A DNA stretch of 64,000 nucleotides, taken from Pseudomonas lurida. Its GTDB lineage: Bacteria; Pseudomonadota; Gammaproteobacteria; Pseudomonadales; Pseudomonadaceae. Shown one piece after another: positions 7,666 to 16,598 of the stretch. Each line of letters begins with the position of its first letter. The first letter of the stretch is position 1. Both the position numbers and the translations under genes were made by a program. Below the pieces are notes generated by a model. The model worked only from the letters and a program-made list of their open reading frames with translations, did no database searches and was not told where the DNA came from. The stretch covers positions 1 to 64,000 of the forward strand of contig NZ_JAAMRE010000025.1 in assembly GCF_013522705.1 (NCBI RefSeq), given 5' to 3'.

Positions 7666-8568
7666 ATGAAAAAGATCCTGTTGACCGGCTGCACCCTCGG
7701 GCTGTTATTGGCCGCACAGGCCCAAGCGAGCACGGCCCCGCTGGACGGCACACTGGCCAAGATCGCCAGCGCCAAGTCAATCACCCTGGGTTATCGCGAC
7801 GCCTCGGTGCCGTTTTCGTACGTGGGCGATCACAGCGGCAAACCCATGGGCTATTCGGTGGACCTGGCAAACAAGATCGTCGAACGCATCCAGCAGAAAA
7901 TCGGGGTGCCCACCCTCAACGTCAAATACAACCTGGTGACCTCCCAAACCCGTATCCCGCTGGTGCAGAACGGCACCGTCGACCTGGAATGCGGCTCCAC
8001 CGGCGTGACTGCCGAACGGCAGAAACAGGTGGCATTTTCCTACGGGTTTATCTATGTGAAAGGCCAGTTGTTGACGGCTAAAGACAGCGGCATCAACGGC
8101 TTCGCCGATCTGGCGGGCAAGAATGTGGTGACCACCGCGGGTACCACCAACGAGCGTTTCCTTAAAAGCTACAACGCCGAGCACAAGGCCAATATGTTTG
8201 TGATCAGCGCCAAGGACCATGGCGAAGCGTTCAAGATGCTGGAGACCGGCCGCGCGGCGGCGTTCTACATGGATGATGCGTTGCTTTACGGCGAACGTGC
8301 CAAGGCCCGCGACCCGCACAACTGGGTGGTGGTAGGCGAGGAACAGTCGCGCGAGATCTACAGCTGCATGGTGCGCAAGGAGGACCCGCAGTTTCTGGCG
8401 GTGGTCAACGAGACCCTCGGTGACCTGTACCGCAGCGGGGAAATCAACGGGATTTACCAGCGCTGGTTTGAACAGCCGATTCCGCCCAAGGGCTTGAACC
8501 TTGAGTTCCCGATGACCAGCGAGCTGAAGGCGATCATTGCCAAGCCGGTCAGCGACCCGGTGGAGTGA
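7666..8568 (+). CDS. Amino-acid ABC transporter substrate-binding protein (GltI-like)
   Basis: A 300-residue periplasmic binding protein of family 3. A signal peptide covers residues 1-21 (cleavage after AQA). The mature part resembles the glutamate/aspartate binding protein GltI (ITLGYRDASVPFSY; GTVDLECGSTGVTAERQ; GTTNERFLK). It is the last gene of the oxidase-RidA set, 24 bp downstream of ridA. No permease or ATPase gene follows, so it must use transporter parts encoded elsewhere or act as a sensor protein. The ligand is likely an acidic or related amino acid, by family resemblance only. Confidence 0.85.
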   Translation: MKKILLTGCTLGLLLAAQAQASTAPLDGTLAKIASAKSITLGYRDASVPFSYVGDHSGKPMGYSVDLANKIVERIQQKIGVPTLNVKYNLVTSQTRIPLVQNGTVDLECGSTGVTAERQKQVAFSYGFIYVKGQLLTAKDSGINGFADLAGKNVVTTAGTTNERFLKSYNAEHKANMFVISAKDHGEAFKMLETGRAAAFYMDDALLYGERAKARDPHNWVVVGEEQSREIYSCMVRKEDPQFLAVVNETLGDLYRSGEINGIYQRWFEQPIPPKGLNLEFPMTSELKAIIAKPVSDPVE

Positions 8569-8595
8569 TGTGCTGATGTGGTAACCCAATCTAAC

Positions 8596-8700
8596 TGTGG
8601 GAGCTGGCTTGCCTGCGATAGCATCACCCAAGTGTTACTGAAAGACCGAGGTGACTGCATCGCGGGCAAGCCCGGCTCCCACACAAGCCCGCTCCCACAG
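8596..8700. repeat. Paired REP elements (BIME)
   Basis: Two oppositely oriented REP copies: TGTGGGAGCTGGCTTGCCTG on the left and a GCGGGCAAGCCCGGCTCCCAC copy, plus a second CCCGCTCCCACA half, on the right. It lies between the convergent ends of the binding-protein gene and rsmE. Confidence 0.8.
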
Positions 8701-8728
8701 TTTTGATTGGGTTTGCAAAGTAAGGGCG

Positions 8729-9448
8729 TTAGAAGTCGCCCCAGAGTTGTTGGGCCACGGCCAATGCAACGACGGGCGCGGTTTCGGTACGCAACACCCG
8801 CGGCCCAAGGCGGGCGGCGTGGTAGCCGGCGGCTTGGGCTGTTTCGACTTCATTGTCGGTCAGCCCACCTTCTGGCCCGATCAAAAACGCCAGGCTCGAC
8901 GGCTTGGCATGGCTGACCATAGGCTCGGCCACCGGGTGCAGCACCAACTTCAAATCCGCCTCGGTCTGCTTGAGCCAATCGGCCAGCAGCAGCGGCGGGT
9001 GGATCACCGGCACCGTCGAACGCCCACATTGCTCGCACGCGCTGATCGCCACCTGGCGCCAGTGCAGCAGGCGTTTATCGGCGCGTTCGTCCTTGAGGCG
9101 CACTTCGCAGCGGTCGCTGAAGATCGGCGTGATGGCGTTGACCCCCAGTTCAGTGGCTTTCTGAATCGCCCAATCCATGCGCTCGCCCCGGGACAGCCCC
9201 TGGCCGAGGTGGATGTGCAGCGGCGATTCGGTCTGGCCGGCGAAGCGTTGCGTGAGTTGCACGGAGACGCGTTTCTTACCGACCTCCAGCAACGTGCCGC
9301 GAAACTCCTGACCGGAACCGTCGAACAGTTGCACGGCATCGCCTTCGCCCATGCGCAGTACGCGGCTGATGTAATGCGCCTGGGCTTCGGGCAGTTCAAC
9401 CTCGCCGAGGCTCAGCGGGGTGTCGGTGAAAAAGCGGGACAGTCTCAT
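8729..9448 (-). CDS. rsmE: 16S rRNA (uracil-1498-N3)-methyltransferase RsmE
   Basis: A 239-residue SPOUT methyltransferase. An N-terminal PUA-like RNA-binding domain (residues 1-70) is followed by the knotted SAM-binding domain with IGPEGGLTDNE (about residues 190-200) and the terminal LGPRVLRTETAP motif. It methylates U1498 of 16S rRNA in the assembled 30S subunit. The start MRLSRFF at 9448 was chosen because the family begins there; the upstream open frame is repeat sequence. It is downstream of bioA on the same strand, with a palindromic repeat between them. Confidence 0.95.
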   Translation of the reverse strand: MRLSRFFTDTPLSLGEVELPEAQAHYISRVLRMGEGDAVQLFDGSGQEFRGTLLEVGKKRVSVQLTQRFAGQTESPLHIHLGQGLSRGERMDWAIQKATELGVNAITPIFSDRCEVRLKDERADKRLLHWRQVAISACEQCGRSTVPVIHPPLLLADWLKQTEADLKLVLHPVAEPMVSHAKPSSLAFLIGPEGGLTDNEVETAQAAGYHAARLGPRVLRTETAPVVALAVAQQLWGDF

Positions 9449-9470
9449 GTCTGTTCTCTGGAAAAAGGGT

Positions 9471-9531
9471 GTGCAGAGCGGACGCGGAGCGTCCAGGGCT
9501 GCATTCCCACGCAGAGCGTGGGAACGATCAT
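9471..9531. repeat. Palindromic intergenic repeat, second copy
   Basis: GCGGACGCGGAGCGTCC and TTCCCACGCAGAGCGTGGGAA are two palindromes in tandem. It belongs to the same family as the element at 5-117. It lies between bioA and rsmE. Confidence 0.75.
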
Positions 9532-9539
9532 GGGGTGGT

Positions 9540-10946
9540 TTAGCCCGGATCGCGGAAGCCGGGGTGGAAATCCTTCGGCACCGCCACGCTGACATTGCTG
9601 TTGGTGGCGATGTCGATGCCTTCGCTGGCAACCTCGGCGAGGAAGTCGATCTGCTCCGGCGTGATCACATAGGGCGGCAGGAAATACACTACGCTGCCCA
9701 ACGGCCGCAACAATGCGCCGCGCTCCAGCGCGTGTTCGAACACCTTGAGGCCACGGCGTTCCTGCCATGGGTAGGCGGTCTTGGTGGCCTTGTCCTGGAC
9801 CATCTCGATGGCCAGCACCATGCCAGTCTGACGTACTTCCGACACATGCGGATGGTCGACCAGGTGCGCCGTCGCCGTGGCCATGCGCTGGGCCAGGGCC
9901 TTGTTGTTCTCGATAACGTTGTCCTCTTCGAAAATATCCAGAGTCGCCAAAGCCGCCGCGCACGCCAGCGGGTTGCCGGTGTAGCTGTGGGAATGCAGGA
10001 AGGCGCGCAGGGTCGGGTAGTCGTCGTAGAACGCGTCGTAGACATCATCGGTGGTGACCACTGCCGCCAGCGGCAGGTAACCCCCCGTCAGGGCTTTGGA
10101 GAGACACAGGAAGTCCGGACGGATGCCGGCCTGCTCACAGGCGAACATGCTGCCGGTGCGGCCGAAGCCCACCGCAATTTCATCGTGGATCAGGTGCACG
10201 CCGTAGCGATCGCAGGCTTCGCGCAGCAGTTTGAGGTACACCGGGTGGTACATGCGCATGCCTCCGGCGCCCTGGATCAGCGGTTCGACGATCACCGCGG
10301 CGACCGTGGCATGGTGTTCGGCCAGGGTCTGCTCCATGGCCAGGAACATGGCGCGTGAATGTTCTTCCCAGCTCATGCCTTCGGGGCGCAGATAGCAATC
10401 GGGGCTCGGTACTTTGATGGTGTCGAGCAGCAGCGCCTTGTAGGTTTCGGTGAACAGCGGCACATCGCCCACCGACATCGCGGCGATGGTCTCGCCGTGG
10501 TAGCTGTTGGTCAGGGTGACGAAGCGCTTTTTGTCCGGCAGGCCGCGGTTGAGCCAATAGTGGAAGCTCATCTTCAGCGCGACTTCGATGCACGACGAAC
10601 CGTTATCGGCGTAGAAGCAGCGGGTCAGGCCTTCGGGCGTCATCGCCACCAGGCGTTCGGACAACTCGATGACCGGCTGGTGGCTGAAGCCGGCAAGGAT
10701 CACATGTTCGAGTTGATCGACCTGGTCCTTGATGCGCTGGTTGATGCGCGGGTTGGCATGCCCGAATACATTGACCCACCAGGAGCTGACGGCGTCGAGG
10801 TAGCGCTTGCCTTCGAAATCCTCCAGCCACACGCCTTCGCCACGCTTGATGGGGATCAGCGGCAGTTGCTGGTGGTCTTTCATCTGGGTGCAGGGATGCC
10901 ACAGCACCGCGAGGTCGCGTTGCATCCACTGGTTGTTCAGGCCCAT
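9540..10946 (-). CDS. bioA: Adenosylmethionine-8-amino-7-oxononanoate aminotransferase BioA
   Basis: A 468-residue class-III PLP aminotransferase that makes 7,8-diaminopelargonate in biotin synthesis, using SAM as amino donor. Visible family marks are WHPCTQMKDH near the N terminus, SSWWVNVFGH, the GSSCIEVALKM cofactor loop, DEIAVGFGRTG and the PLP-lysine region LCLSKALTGGYLPLA. The start MGLNNQW at 10946 matches the family start. It is not in a bio operon here: the upstream neighbour is the divergent cytochrome b561 gene. Confidence 0.95.
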   Translation of the reverse strand: MGLNNQWMQRDLAVLWHPCTQMKDHQQLPLIPIKRGEGVWLEDFEGKRYLDAVSSWWVNVFGHANPRINQRIKDQVDQLEHVILAGFSHQPVIELSERLVAMTPEGLTRCFYADNGSSCIEVALKMSFHYWLNRGLPDKKRFVTLTNSYHGETIAAMSVGDVPLFTETYKALLLDTIKVPSPDCYLRPEGMSWEEHSRAMFLAMEQTLAEHHATVAAVIVEPLIQGAGGMRMYHPVYLKLLREACDRYGVHLIHDEIAVGFGRTGSMFACEQAGIRPDFLCLSKALTGGYLPLAAVVTTDDVYDAFYDDYPTLRAFLHSHSYTGNPLACAAALATLDIFEEDNVIENNKALAQRMATATAHLVDHPHVSEVRQTGMVLAIEMVQDKATKTAYPWQERRGLKVFEHALERGALLRPLGSVVYFLPPYVITPEQIDFLAEVASEGIDIATNSNVSVAVPKDFHPGFRDPG

Positions 10947-11219
10947 CGTGTCTCTCCTCGAAGCGGTCCTGCGACCGGCGCAGGCGAAACAATCGCGCAA
11001 GCCTATGCAAAGCAGGGCGGCGTCACAACCCATGGCGTGTTAATTGGCAGTAAACACAGGACGGACTGTCACGTTTCTCAGGAATAGTCCTTAATCCTTG
11101 GTTAACTTATCGTGCCTAGGCTCTTGATCGCATTTCTCGATATTTCAAAGCGAAATTTTCCGCTTTAATTCGATAGTTAACAGGCTAGTCTTGGGCGCAG
11201 CTCTTACGGGATTAAGTAC

Positions 11220-11771
11220 ATGCAGCTACGTAACTCACCGGCCCGGTATGGCTGGGTCAGTATGGTTTTGCACTGGGGCGTGGCCCTGGTGGTGTTTGGC
11301 CTGTTTGCCCTGGGCCTGTGGATGGTTGGACTCGACTATTACAGCGCCTGGCGCAAAGATGCGCCGGACCTGCACAAGAGCATCGGCATCACGCTGTTTG
11401 CGGTGATGCTGGTGCGGATCGTCTGGCGCCTGATCAGCCCGCCGCCACCGCCGCTGGCCAGCTACAGCCGCCTGACCCGCATCGGTGCCGCGTTTGGCCA
11501 TATGTTCCTGTACGTCGGCCTGTTTGCGGTGATGATTGCCGGTTACCTGATTTCCACCGCAGACGGTGTCGGTATTCCGGTGTTTGGGCTGTTTGAAATT
11601 CCTGCATTGGTTTCCGGTCTACCGGACCAGGCAGACAACGCCGGCCTGGTGCACCTGTACCTGGCCTGGGTGGTGGTGGTCTTCGCCGGCCTGCATGGCG
11701 TGGCTGCGTTGAAACACCACTTTATCGATCGTGATGCGACCCTTACGCGAATGCTGGGGCGCAAAGCCTGA
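11220..11771 (+). CDS. cybB: Cytochrome b561
   Basis: A 183-residue di-heme membrane cytochrome of the CybB family with four transmembrane helices. Candidate heme-ligand histidines are seen in SMVLHWGVAL (residue 18), DLHKSIGI (52), GHMFLYVG and VHLYLAW/GLHGVAALKHH. It passes electrons between quinol and (su)peroxide or other acceptors in the inner membrane. Its stop abuts the yceI region (33 bp before the YceI start), and the cybB-yceI pairing is common in proteobacteria, suggesting an operon. Confidence 0.92.
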   Translation: MQLRNSPARYGWVSMVLHWGVALVVFGLFALGLWMVGLDYYSAWRKDAPDLHKSIGITLFAVMLVRIVWRLISPPPPPLASYSRLTRIGAAFGHMFLYVGLFAVMIAGYLISTADGVGIPVFGLFEIPALVSGLPDQADNAGLVHLYLAWVVVVFAGLHGVAALKHHFIDRDATLTRMLGRKA

Positions 11772-11803
11772 TGTTCAACCTCGACTCACAAGGAATAGAA
11801 AGC

Positions 11804-12382
11804 ATGTTGAAAAAGACACTCGCTGCTCTGGCAATCGGTACTGCTCTGCTGTCCGCTGGCCAGGTCATGGCTGCTGACTACAAGATCGACAAGGAAGGCC
11901 AGCATGCCTTCATCGACTGGAAAATCAGCCACCTGGGCTACAGCTTCATCCACGGTACTTTCAAGGACTGGGATGGCACGTTCAGCTGGGATTCGGCCAA
12001 GCCTGAAGCCAGCAAAATCGCAGTCGACGTGAAAACCGCCAGCCTGTGGTCCAACCACGCCGAGCGTGACAAGCACATCGCCAGCAAGGACTTCCTCGAC
12101 GTTGCCAAGTTTGCCGACGCCAAGTTCGTGTCCACCGCCGTTAAATCCACCGGCGACAAAACCGCTGACGTAACCGGTGACCTGACCTTGCACGGCGTGA
12201 CCAAGCCGGTGACCTTCAAGGCCACGTTCAACGGTGAAGGCAAAGACCCGTGGGGCGGCGAGCGCGCTGGCTTCAACGCCAAGACCACGCTGAACCTGAA
12301 CGACTTCGGCATCAAAGGCCCAGGCCCGTCTTCCCAGACCCTGGACCTGGACATCTCGCTGGAAGGTGTGAAGCAGAAGTAA
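11804..12382 (+). CDS. YceI family periplasmic lipocalin-like protein
   Basis: A 192-residue protein with a signal peptide (residues 1-23, ending VMAADYK) followed by one YceI domain. The domain shows KEGQHAFIDWKISHLGYSF, an NHAERDKHI segment and a beta-rich C-terminal part. YceI proteins form a beta barrel that binds isoprenoid lipids such as ubiquinone. The co-directional cytochrome b561 fits a quinone-related role. The start at 11804 was chosen for its AAGGAA ribosome site and signal peptide; the in-frame ATG at 11771 lacks both. Confidence 0.92.
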   Translation: MLKKTLAALAIGTALLSAGQVMAADYKIDKEGQHAFIDWKISHLGYSFIHGTFKDWDGTFSWDSAKPEASKIAVDVKTASLWSNHAERDKHIASKDFLDVAKFADAKFVSTAVKSTGDKTADVTGDLTLHGVTKPVTFKATFNGEGKDPWGGERAGFNAKTTLNLNDFGIKGPGPSSQTLDLDISLEGVKQK

Positions 12383-12432
12383 TGTTGCGGGTTTAAGAAA
12401 AACCGGATCTCAGGGTCCGGTTTGCTGGGTGC

Positions 12433-12470
12433 AAAAAAATGCCCCGTCTCGAGAGAGCGGGGCATTTTTT
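12433..12470. terminator. Bidirectional rho-independent terminator
   Basis: AAAAAAATGCCCCG and CGGGGCATTTTTT form a GC stem with A and T runs on both sides. It separates the convergent yceI and rhlE genes and can end transcription from both. Confidence 0.9.
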
Positions 12471-12485
12471 ATGCTGAGTAGAAAC

Positions 12486-14363
12486 TCAGCGGTTGCGGGT
12501 CAGCAACGCTGGTTTCTCACCACGAGGGCGGCCTGGCAATTGATCCAACTGCTCCGGGGTCGGGAAGCGATCGACTTTCGACTCCTTGTGGATAATCTTC
12601 GGCGCCGGTCCACCGCGCGGGTTCTGCACGGCGGGCTCGGAGGAGCGTGGCTGGTCGTCACGGGCTGGACGGCGATTGCGCGAGTCTTCGCGACGGGCCT
12701 GGCCATCACGCGGTGCGCCGTTACGCGGGCCGCTGCGTTTGGCAGGTGGGGTGCCGGTGGTACCGCCGCTGCTGTTGCGTGGGCCATTCTGACGTGCGCC
12801 TTGTGGCTGACCGCCACGAGGAGCGCCTGCGCCCGCGCCCTGTGCCGGAGCACCTGGACGGCGGCCACGGCCCTGGGCCGGCTTGGCCTGGGGCACATAG
12901 TCAACGCGGTTACCGAAGTTATCCACATCGTCGTCGAGGAATTCGTCCGGGGCTCGGTCGGCGGCGGCGCGCGGTGGCTGGCTCGGCTGGCGCTGTTCGC
13001 GCGCCGGGCTGCCTTCACGGGGCTTCTGCTCACGGGCCGGGCGTTCGCCACGGCTGCTGCCGGCGGTTTTTTCCTTGCCCTTGTCCTTGCCTTTGTCGCG
13101 ACGACCACCACCACCGCCGCCACCGTTCGGGCCATCGCCCTTCGGACCGCGTGGGTTGCGTGGGTTGCGCACATCCGGACGCTCGCGCGCTTCAGGCTTC
13201 TCGGCCTCCACGGTGCTGGCATCGAAGCCCATCAGGTCGCCGTCGGCGATTTTCTGCTTGGTCATGCGCTCGATGCTTTTCAGCAATTTTTCTTCGTCCG
13301 GTGCCACCAGGGAGATGGCTTCGCCCGAGCGACCCGCACGGCCGGTACGACCGATACGGTGCACGTAATCTTCATCGACGTTCGGCAGCTCGAAGTTGAC
13401 GACGTGTGGCAACTGGTCGATATCCAGGCCGCGGGCGGCAATATCGGTGGCGACCAGAATGCGCACAGTGCCGGCCTTGAAATCGGCCAGGGCTTTGGTG
13501 CGCGCGTTCTGGCTCTTGTTACCGTGGATGGCCACGGCGGTCAGGCCGTGCTTGTCCAGGTACTCGGCCAGGCGGTTGGCGCCGTGTTTGGTGCGGGTGA
13601 ACACCAGGACCTGTTCCCACGCGCCGGCGGTGATCAGGTGAGCCAGCAGCGCACGTTTGTGGCTGGCGGGCAGGCGGAACACGCGTTGCTCGATACGCTC
13701 GACCGTGGTGTTCGGCGGCGTGACTTCGATGCGCTCCGGGTTATGCAGCAGCTTGCCGGCCAGGGCAGTGATGTCCTGGGAGAACGTTGCCGAGAACAGC
13801 AGGTTCTGACGTTTGGCCGGCAGACGGGCAAGCACTTTTTTCACGTCATGGACAAAGCCCATGTCGAGCATGCGGTCGGCTTCGTCCAGTACGAGGATTT
13901 CCACGTGGGACAGATCGACGCTGCCCTGGCCACACAGGTCGAGCAAACGACCGGGGCAGGCCACCAGCACGTCGACACCGCGGGACATGGCCTGAACCTG
14001 TGGGTTCATGCCGACGCCGCCGAAGATGCAGGCGCTGACGAACTTCAAATCGCGGGCATACAGCTTGAAGCTGTCATGGACCTGGGCGGCAAGTTCGCGG
14101 GTAGGGGTCAGGACCAGAACGCGCGGTTGGCGCGGGCCGTGACGCTGGGATTTGTCCGGATGACCGTTGGGGAACAACCGCTCCAGGATAGGGAGGGCGA
14201 AACCGCCGGTTTTACCAGTACCTGTCTGGGCTGCAACCATCAGGTCGCGACCTTGCAACACGGCGGGAATGGCCCGCTGTTGCACGGGAGTAGGCTCGGT
14301 ATAGCCCGCTGCCTCGATGGCGCGGACTAAAGCCTCGGAGAGACCGAGGGAAGCAAAGGACAT
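12486..14363 (-). CDS. rhlE: DEAD-box ATP-dependent RNA helicase RhlE
   Basis: A 625-residue DEAD-box helicase. The core spans residues 1-380 with the Q motif (YTEPTPVQQRAIP), motif I (AQTGTGKT), motif II as DEAD in LDEADRMLDMG, motif III (SAT) and motif VI (HRIGRTGR). A long, basic, Arg/Gly/Pro-rich low-complexity tail (about 390-625) is typical of Pseudomonas RhlE and likely binds RNA. It acts in RNA remodelling and cold adaptation. The start at 14363 (MSFASLGLS) is the family start. A long GC-rich leader lies upstream. Confidence 0.94.
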   Translation of the reverse strand: MSFASLGLSEALVRAIEAAGYTEPTPVQQRAIPAVLQGRDLMVAAQTGTGKTGGFALPILERLFPNGHPDKSQRHGPRQPRVLVLTPTRELAAQVHDSFKLYARDLKFVSACIFGGVGMNPQVQAMSRGVDVLVACPGRLLDLCGQGSVDLSHVEILVLDEADRMLDMGFVHDVKKVLARLPAKRQNLLFSATFSQDITALAGKLLHNPERIEVTPPNTTVERIEQRVFRLPASHKRALLAHLITAGAWEQVLVFTRTKHGANRLAEYLDKHGLTAVAIHGNKSQNARTKALADFKAGTVRILVATDIAARGLDIDQLPHVVNFELPNVDEDYVHRIGRTGRAGRSGEAISLVAPDEEKLLKSIERMTKQKIADGDLMGFDASTVEAEKPEARERPDVRNPRNPRGPKGDGPNGGGGGGGRRDKGKDKGKEKTAGSSRGERPAREQKPREGSPAREQRQPSQPPRAAADRAPDEFLDDDVDNFGNRVDYVPQAKPAQGRGRRPGAPAQGAGAGAPRGGQPQGARQNGPRNSSGGTTGTPPAKRSGPRNGAPRDGQARREDSRNRRPARDDQPRSSEPAVQNPRGGPAPKIIHKESKVDRFPTPEQLDQLPGRPRGEKPALLTRNR

Positions 14364-14576
14364 GAGTAATCCTGTTTTAGTTAGGGCTTGGCCCAAAGGG
14401 ATAATCTTGCCGGGCGTGAATGGCGCTTAGGGGAGCGAAATCCCGTCCGGTCCTGCTGCGTCCGGCGAGCACTCCACCGGCTCGCGCGGGCTGCAAAGCT
14501 GCGCTGTAGCGGGGTTGGGTGCCTTTTCCAGGACCTCAGCGGCCGGGCGTAAGCCTGGCGGAAAGGCCGGAGTATA
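14364..14576 (-). promoter_or_regulatory. rhlE promoter with extended -10 and long leader
   Basis: On the minus strand TGTTATACT (around 14579-14571) is an extended -10 element. From a start near 14564 the leader would run about 200 nt to the rhlE ATG. It is GC-rich and can fold into several hairpins. Long structured leaders are plausible for RNA-helicase genes that regulate themselves, but no such role is shown here. Confidence 0.4.
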
Positions 14577-14585
14577 ACAGAGCAA

Positions 14586-15377
14586 TCACGGCGCGCTGCT
14601 TTCCTGCTGCTCAACGGTGCGTTCTGCCGCTGCAATGCCGGCGTTTGCGCCGTACCTGGCGCTCAGGGCAGCGTAGCCTGGTTCTTGCTTGAAACGTTTT
14701 AATTCAGCGGCAAACCGCTGCACCAGCAGGTCCAGGCCCGCGCCACGGCGTACGGCAAGGTACTGCGGCTGGCGGCTGACCACCAGCGGGGCCTGGCTGA
14801 CCTTGCCTTCCAGGCCCAATGTCTTGATCAAATGCTGGCCAACCCGGCGATCGGTGATCAGTAGATCGATACGTCCGAGCAATAATTTGCCGAAGTTCGC
14901 CTCATGGCTGGGCGCCGATTCGCGGTAGAACAGCGCCGAATCGCTGAAATGAGCGCCGTACATGTAGCCCGGCGAGGTGCCGACCGTAAGTCCACGCAGG
15001 TCGTCCAGGCGCTGCGCCGGGTGAGGTCGCTCGTTGGCATAGAACAGCACGAAGTCCACGTCGGACAACGGTTCGCTGGGGTACAGCAACTGGGCGTCGC
15101 GCGCCTGGCTGTGGAAAATATCCAGCGCGCCATCGGCGTGGCCTTGATCCAGCATGGCCAGGCAGCGTTTCCAGGGCAGGAATTGCCACTGCACCTCGAC
15201 CCCCAGGCGCTGGAACACGATGACGGTGGTTTCGTAGTCCAGCCCGCGCATGGTGCCTTGGTCTTCGTACACGTAGGGCGCCCACGGCTCGGTGACAATG
15301 CGCAGTTTCTCGCCGTAAGCGGCCAGGCTAAGGCAAGTGAAAAGCACAGCAGTCAACAACTTGAGAATGACGGGCAT
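14586..15377 (-). CDS. Periplasmic substrate-binding protein, amino-acid type
   Basis: A 263-residue family-3 solute-binding protein. A signal peptide covers about residues 1-21 (SLAAYGEKL). The ligand domain begins LRIVTEPWAPYVYEDQGTM, and ALDIFHS and DLLITDRRVG lie in the two lobes. No transporter genes are adjacent, so it is an orphan binding or sensory protein, common in Pseudomonas. A similar orphan lies at 45913-46650. The ligand is unknown. Confidence 0.8.
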   Translation of the reverse strand: MPVILKLLTAVLFTCLSLAAYGEKLRIVTEPWAPYVYEDQGTMRGLDYETTVIVFQRLGVEVQWQFLPWKRCLAMLDQGHADGALDIFHSQARDAQLLYPSEPLSDVDFVLFYANERPHPAQRLDDLRGLTVGTSPGYMYGAHFSDSALFYRESAPSHEANFGKLLLGRIDLLITDRRVGQHLIKTLGLEGKVSQAPLVVSRQPQYLAVRRGAGLDLLVQRFAAELKRFKQEPGYAALSARYGANAGIAAAERTVEQQESSAP

Positions 15378-15440
15378 GCCCTGAGGTTACGATGCTGGCG
15401 CATTAAAGAGAAGCTCTGGCATGCGCATCCGCGGCGGCTG

Positions 15441-16520
15441 CTATTTGGCTGGCGATGTCATCAAGTGTTCGTAGATCGCCGTGCGCCGCTCGCCGAGAAT
15501 CAGGCGTACCAGCGGGTTGGCAAACCAATGCTCCAGCTGGTGAGCATCGATTGGGCGTTTCTGCCGCTCCTCCTGGTTCTGTCGCGCCTTGTCCCACCAC
15601 ACCGGGCCGCATGCCTGGTCGAACTCATTCTTGTGCTCGTAGCAGCCGTAAAGAATTTCGCGGATGAACTGCTGCTGGTGCTTGGGCAGCGCCAGCGTGA
15701 TCAACTTGTACATCAGGCGCTGCGCACGCGGTGGGCGCGGCAGGTGCGCGGAGACGTGGCGGGTGTCAGCCAGGGCCTGAGGGCTGGTGGGGGCCGCCTG
15801 GTGCTTGGCGATCCATGCCTTGACCTTGGCACGAAACAGTTGCTTGCGGCTCCAGTAGTGATGAATCAGGTCCGGACACTCCCGCACGTTGACCGTGCGG
15901 TAGGCGGCGATAGACAGGCAGAACTCTTCCAGGGTGTACGCGCCCTGAGCATGGGGGAACAGTTCGTCCATCAAGGCAATGGAGCGATCCAGGATAGGCG
16001 CGTCCTGCTGGGTCAGGCCCATGACGCCGGAGTTGAGCGTCATCATGTCATCGTCGGCCACTCCCATGTCCAACAGGCGCTGGCGCAGGGCGGTATAGAG
16101 GATGCTTTCGTGGTTATCGCCATAGCGGGTGTAGAAGGCATTGCACAGCAGCGTACCGGGCTGCACGCGCTCGAACAGTTCCAGGGGCGAGTGGTGGAAA
16201 AAGGTATCGGTGTCGATCAGCAGTGCTACCGGCGATTCTTGCAGTACCTGGCGCAACGCTACATGTTTGGTGCGGAAGTGATAGCCATGAGGCTCGCTCC
16301 AGCGTTTACGCGTGGCCTCGTCCAGCGGGCGGACGCGTACGGGCAGCAGGCGATAGGGCTCGGGGTCATCGCTGAATACCTGAATATCCACGGCATCGGG
16401 GGGTTCCTGCAGAAACGCCAGGGCACTGGCGATGCTGAACACGGCTTCCTGGTGGTAGGTCTGCGCACCGAAAACCAGATAGACCAGCTGCGGGCGGGAG
16501 GTCGTGGGCACTGTATTCAT
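15441..16520 (-). CDS. Glycosyltransferase-like (GT-A fold) protein
   Basis: A 359-residue cytosolic protein. The N-terminal half looks like a nucleotide-diphospho-sugar transferase: LVYLVFGAQTY at the first strand, then VALLIDTDTFF (about residue 100-110) supplying a D-x-D motif for metal binding, then TLNSGVMGL, typical of GT8-like enzymes. The C-terminal half is basic and of unknown role. No sugar-pathway gene is adjacent, so the acceptor cannot be guessed. The family is assigned from motifs only. Confidence 0.6.
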   Translation of the reverse strand: MNTVPTTSRPQLVYLVFGAQTYHQEAVFSIASALAFLQEPPDAVDIQVFSDDPEPYRLLPVRVRPLDEATRKRWSEPHGYHFRTKHVALRQVLQESPVALLIDTDTFFHHSPLELFERVQPGTLLCNAFYTRYGDNHESILYTALRQRLLDMGVADDDMMTLNSGVMGLTQQDAPILDRSIALMDELFPHAQGAYTLEEFCLSIAAYRTVNVRECPDLIHHYWSRKQLFRAKVKAWIAKHQAAPTSPQALADTRHVSAHLPRPPRAQRLMYKLITLALPKHQQQFIREILYGCYEHKNEFDQACGPVWWDKARQNQEERQKRPIDAHQLEHWFANPLVRLILGERRTAIYEHLMTSPAK

Positions 16521-16556
16521 GGACTGCGGGTTTCCGTGGACATGTAAAACGACAAA

Positions 16557-16578
16557 GGCCCTCGTCGAAACGAGGGCC
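16557..16578 (-). terminator. Terminator of the ahcY-metF operon
   Basis: GGCCCTCGT / ACGAGGGCC form a 9-bp stem with a 4-nt loop, followed on the minus strand by TTTGTCGTTTT. It lies just after the metF stop. Confidence 0.7.
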
Positions 16579-16598
16579 CTGGCTCAGCTGGGCAAACG

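Noticed and set aside
12429..14330. Long plus-strand frame opposite rhlE
   Set aside because: A shadow frame of a GC-rich gene. The minus strand carries all DEAD-box motifs.
14400..14580. GC-rich segment considered as 4.5S (SRP) RNA
   Set aside because: The conserved SRP apical sequence GGTCCGGAAGGAAGCAGCC is absent on both strands. It is better read as the rhlE leader.
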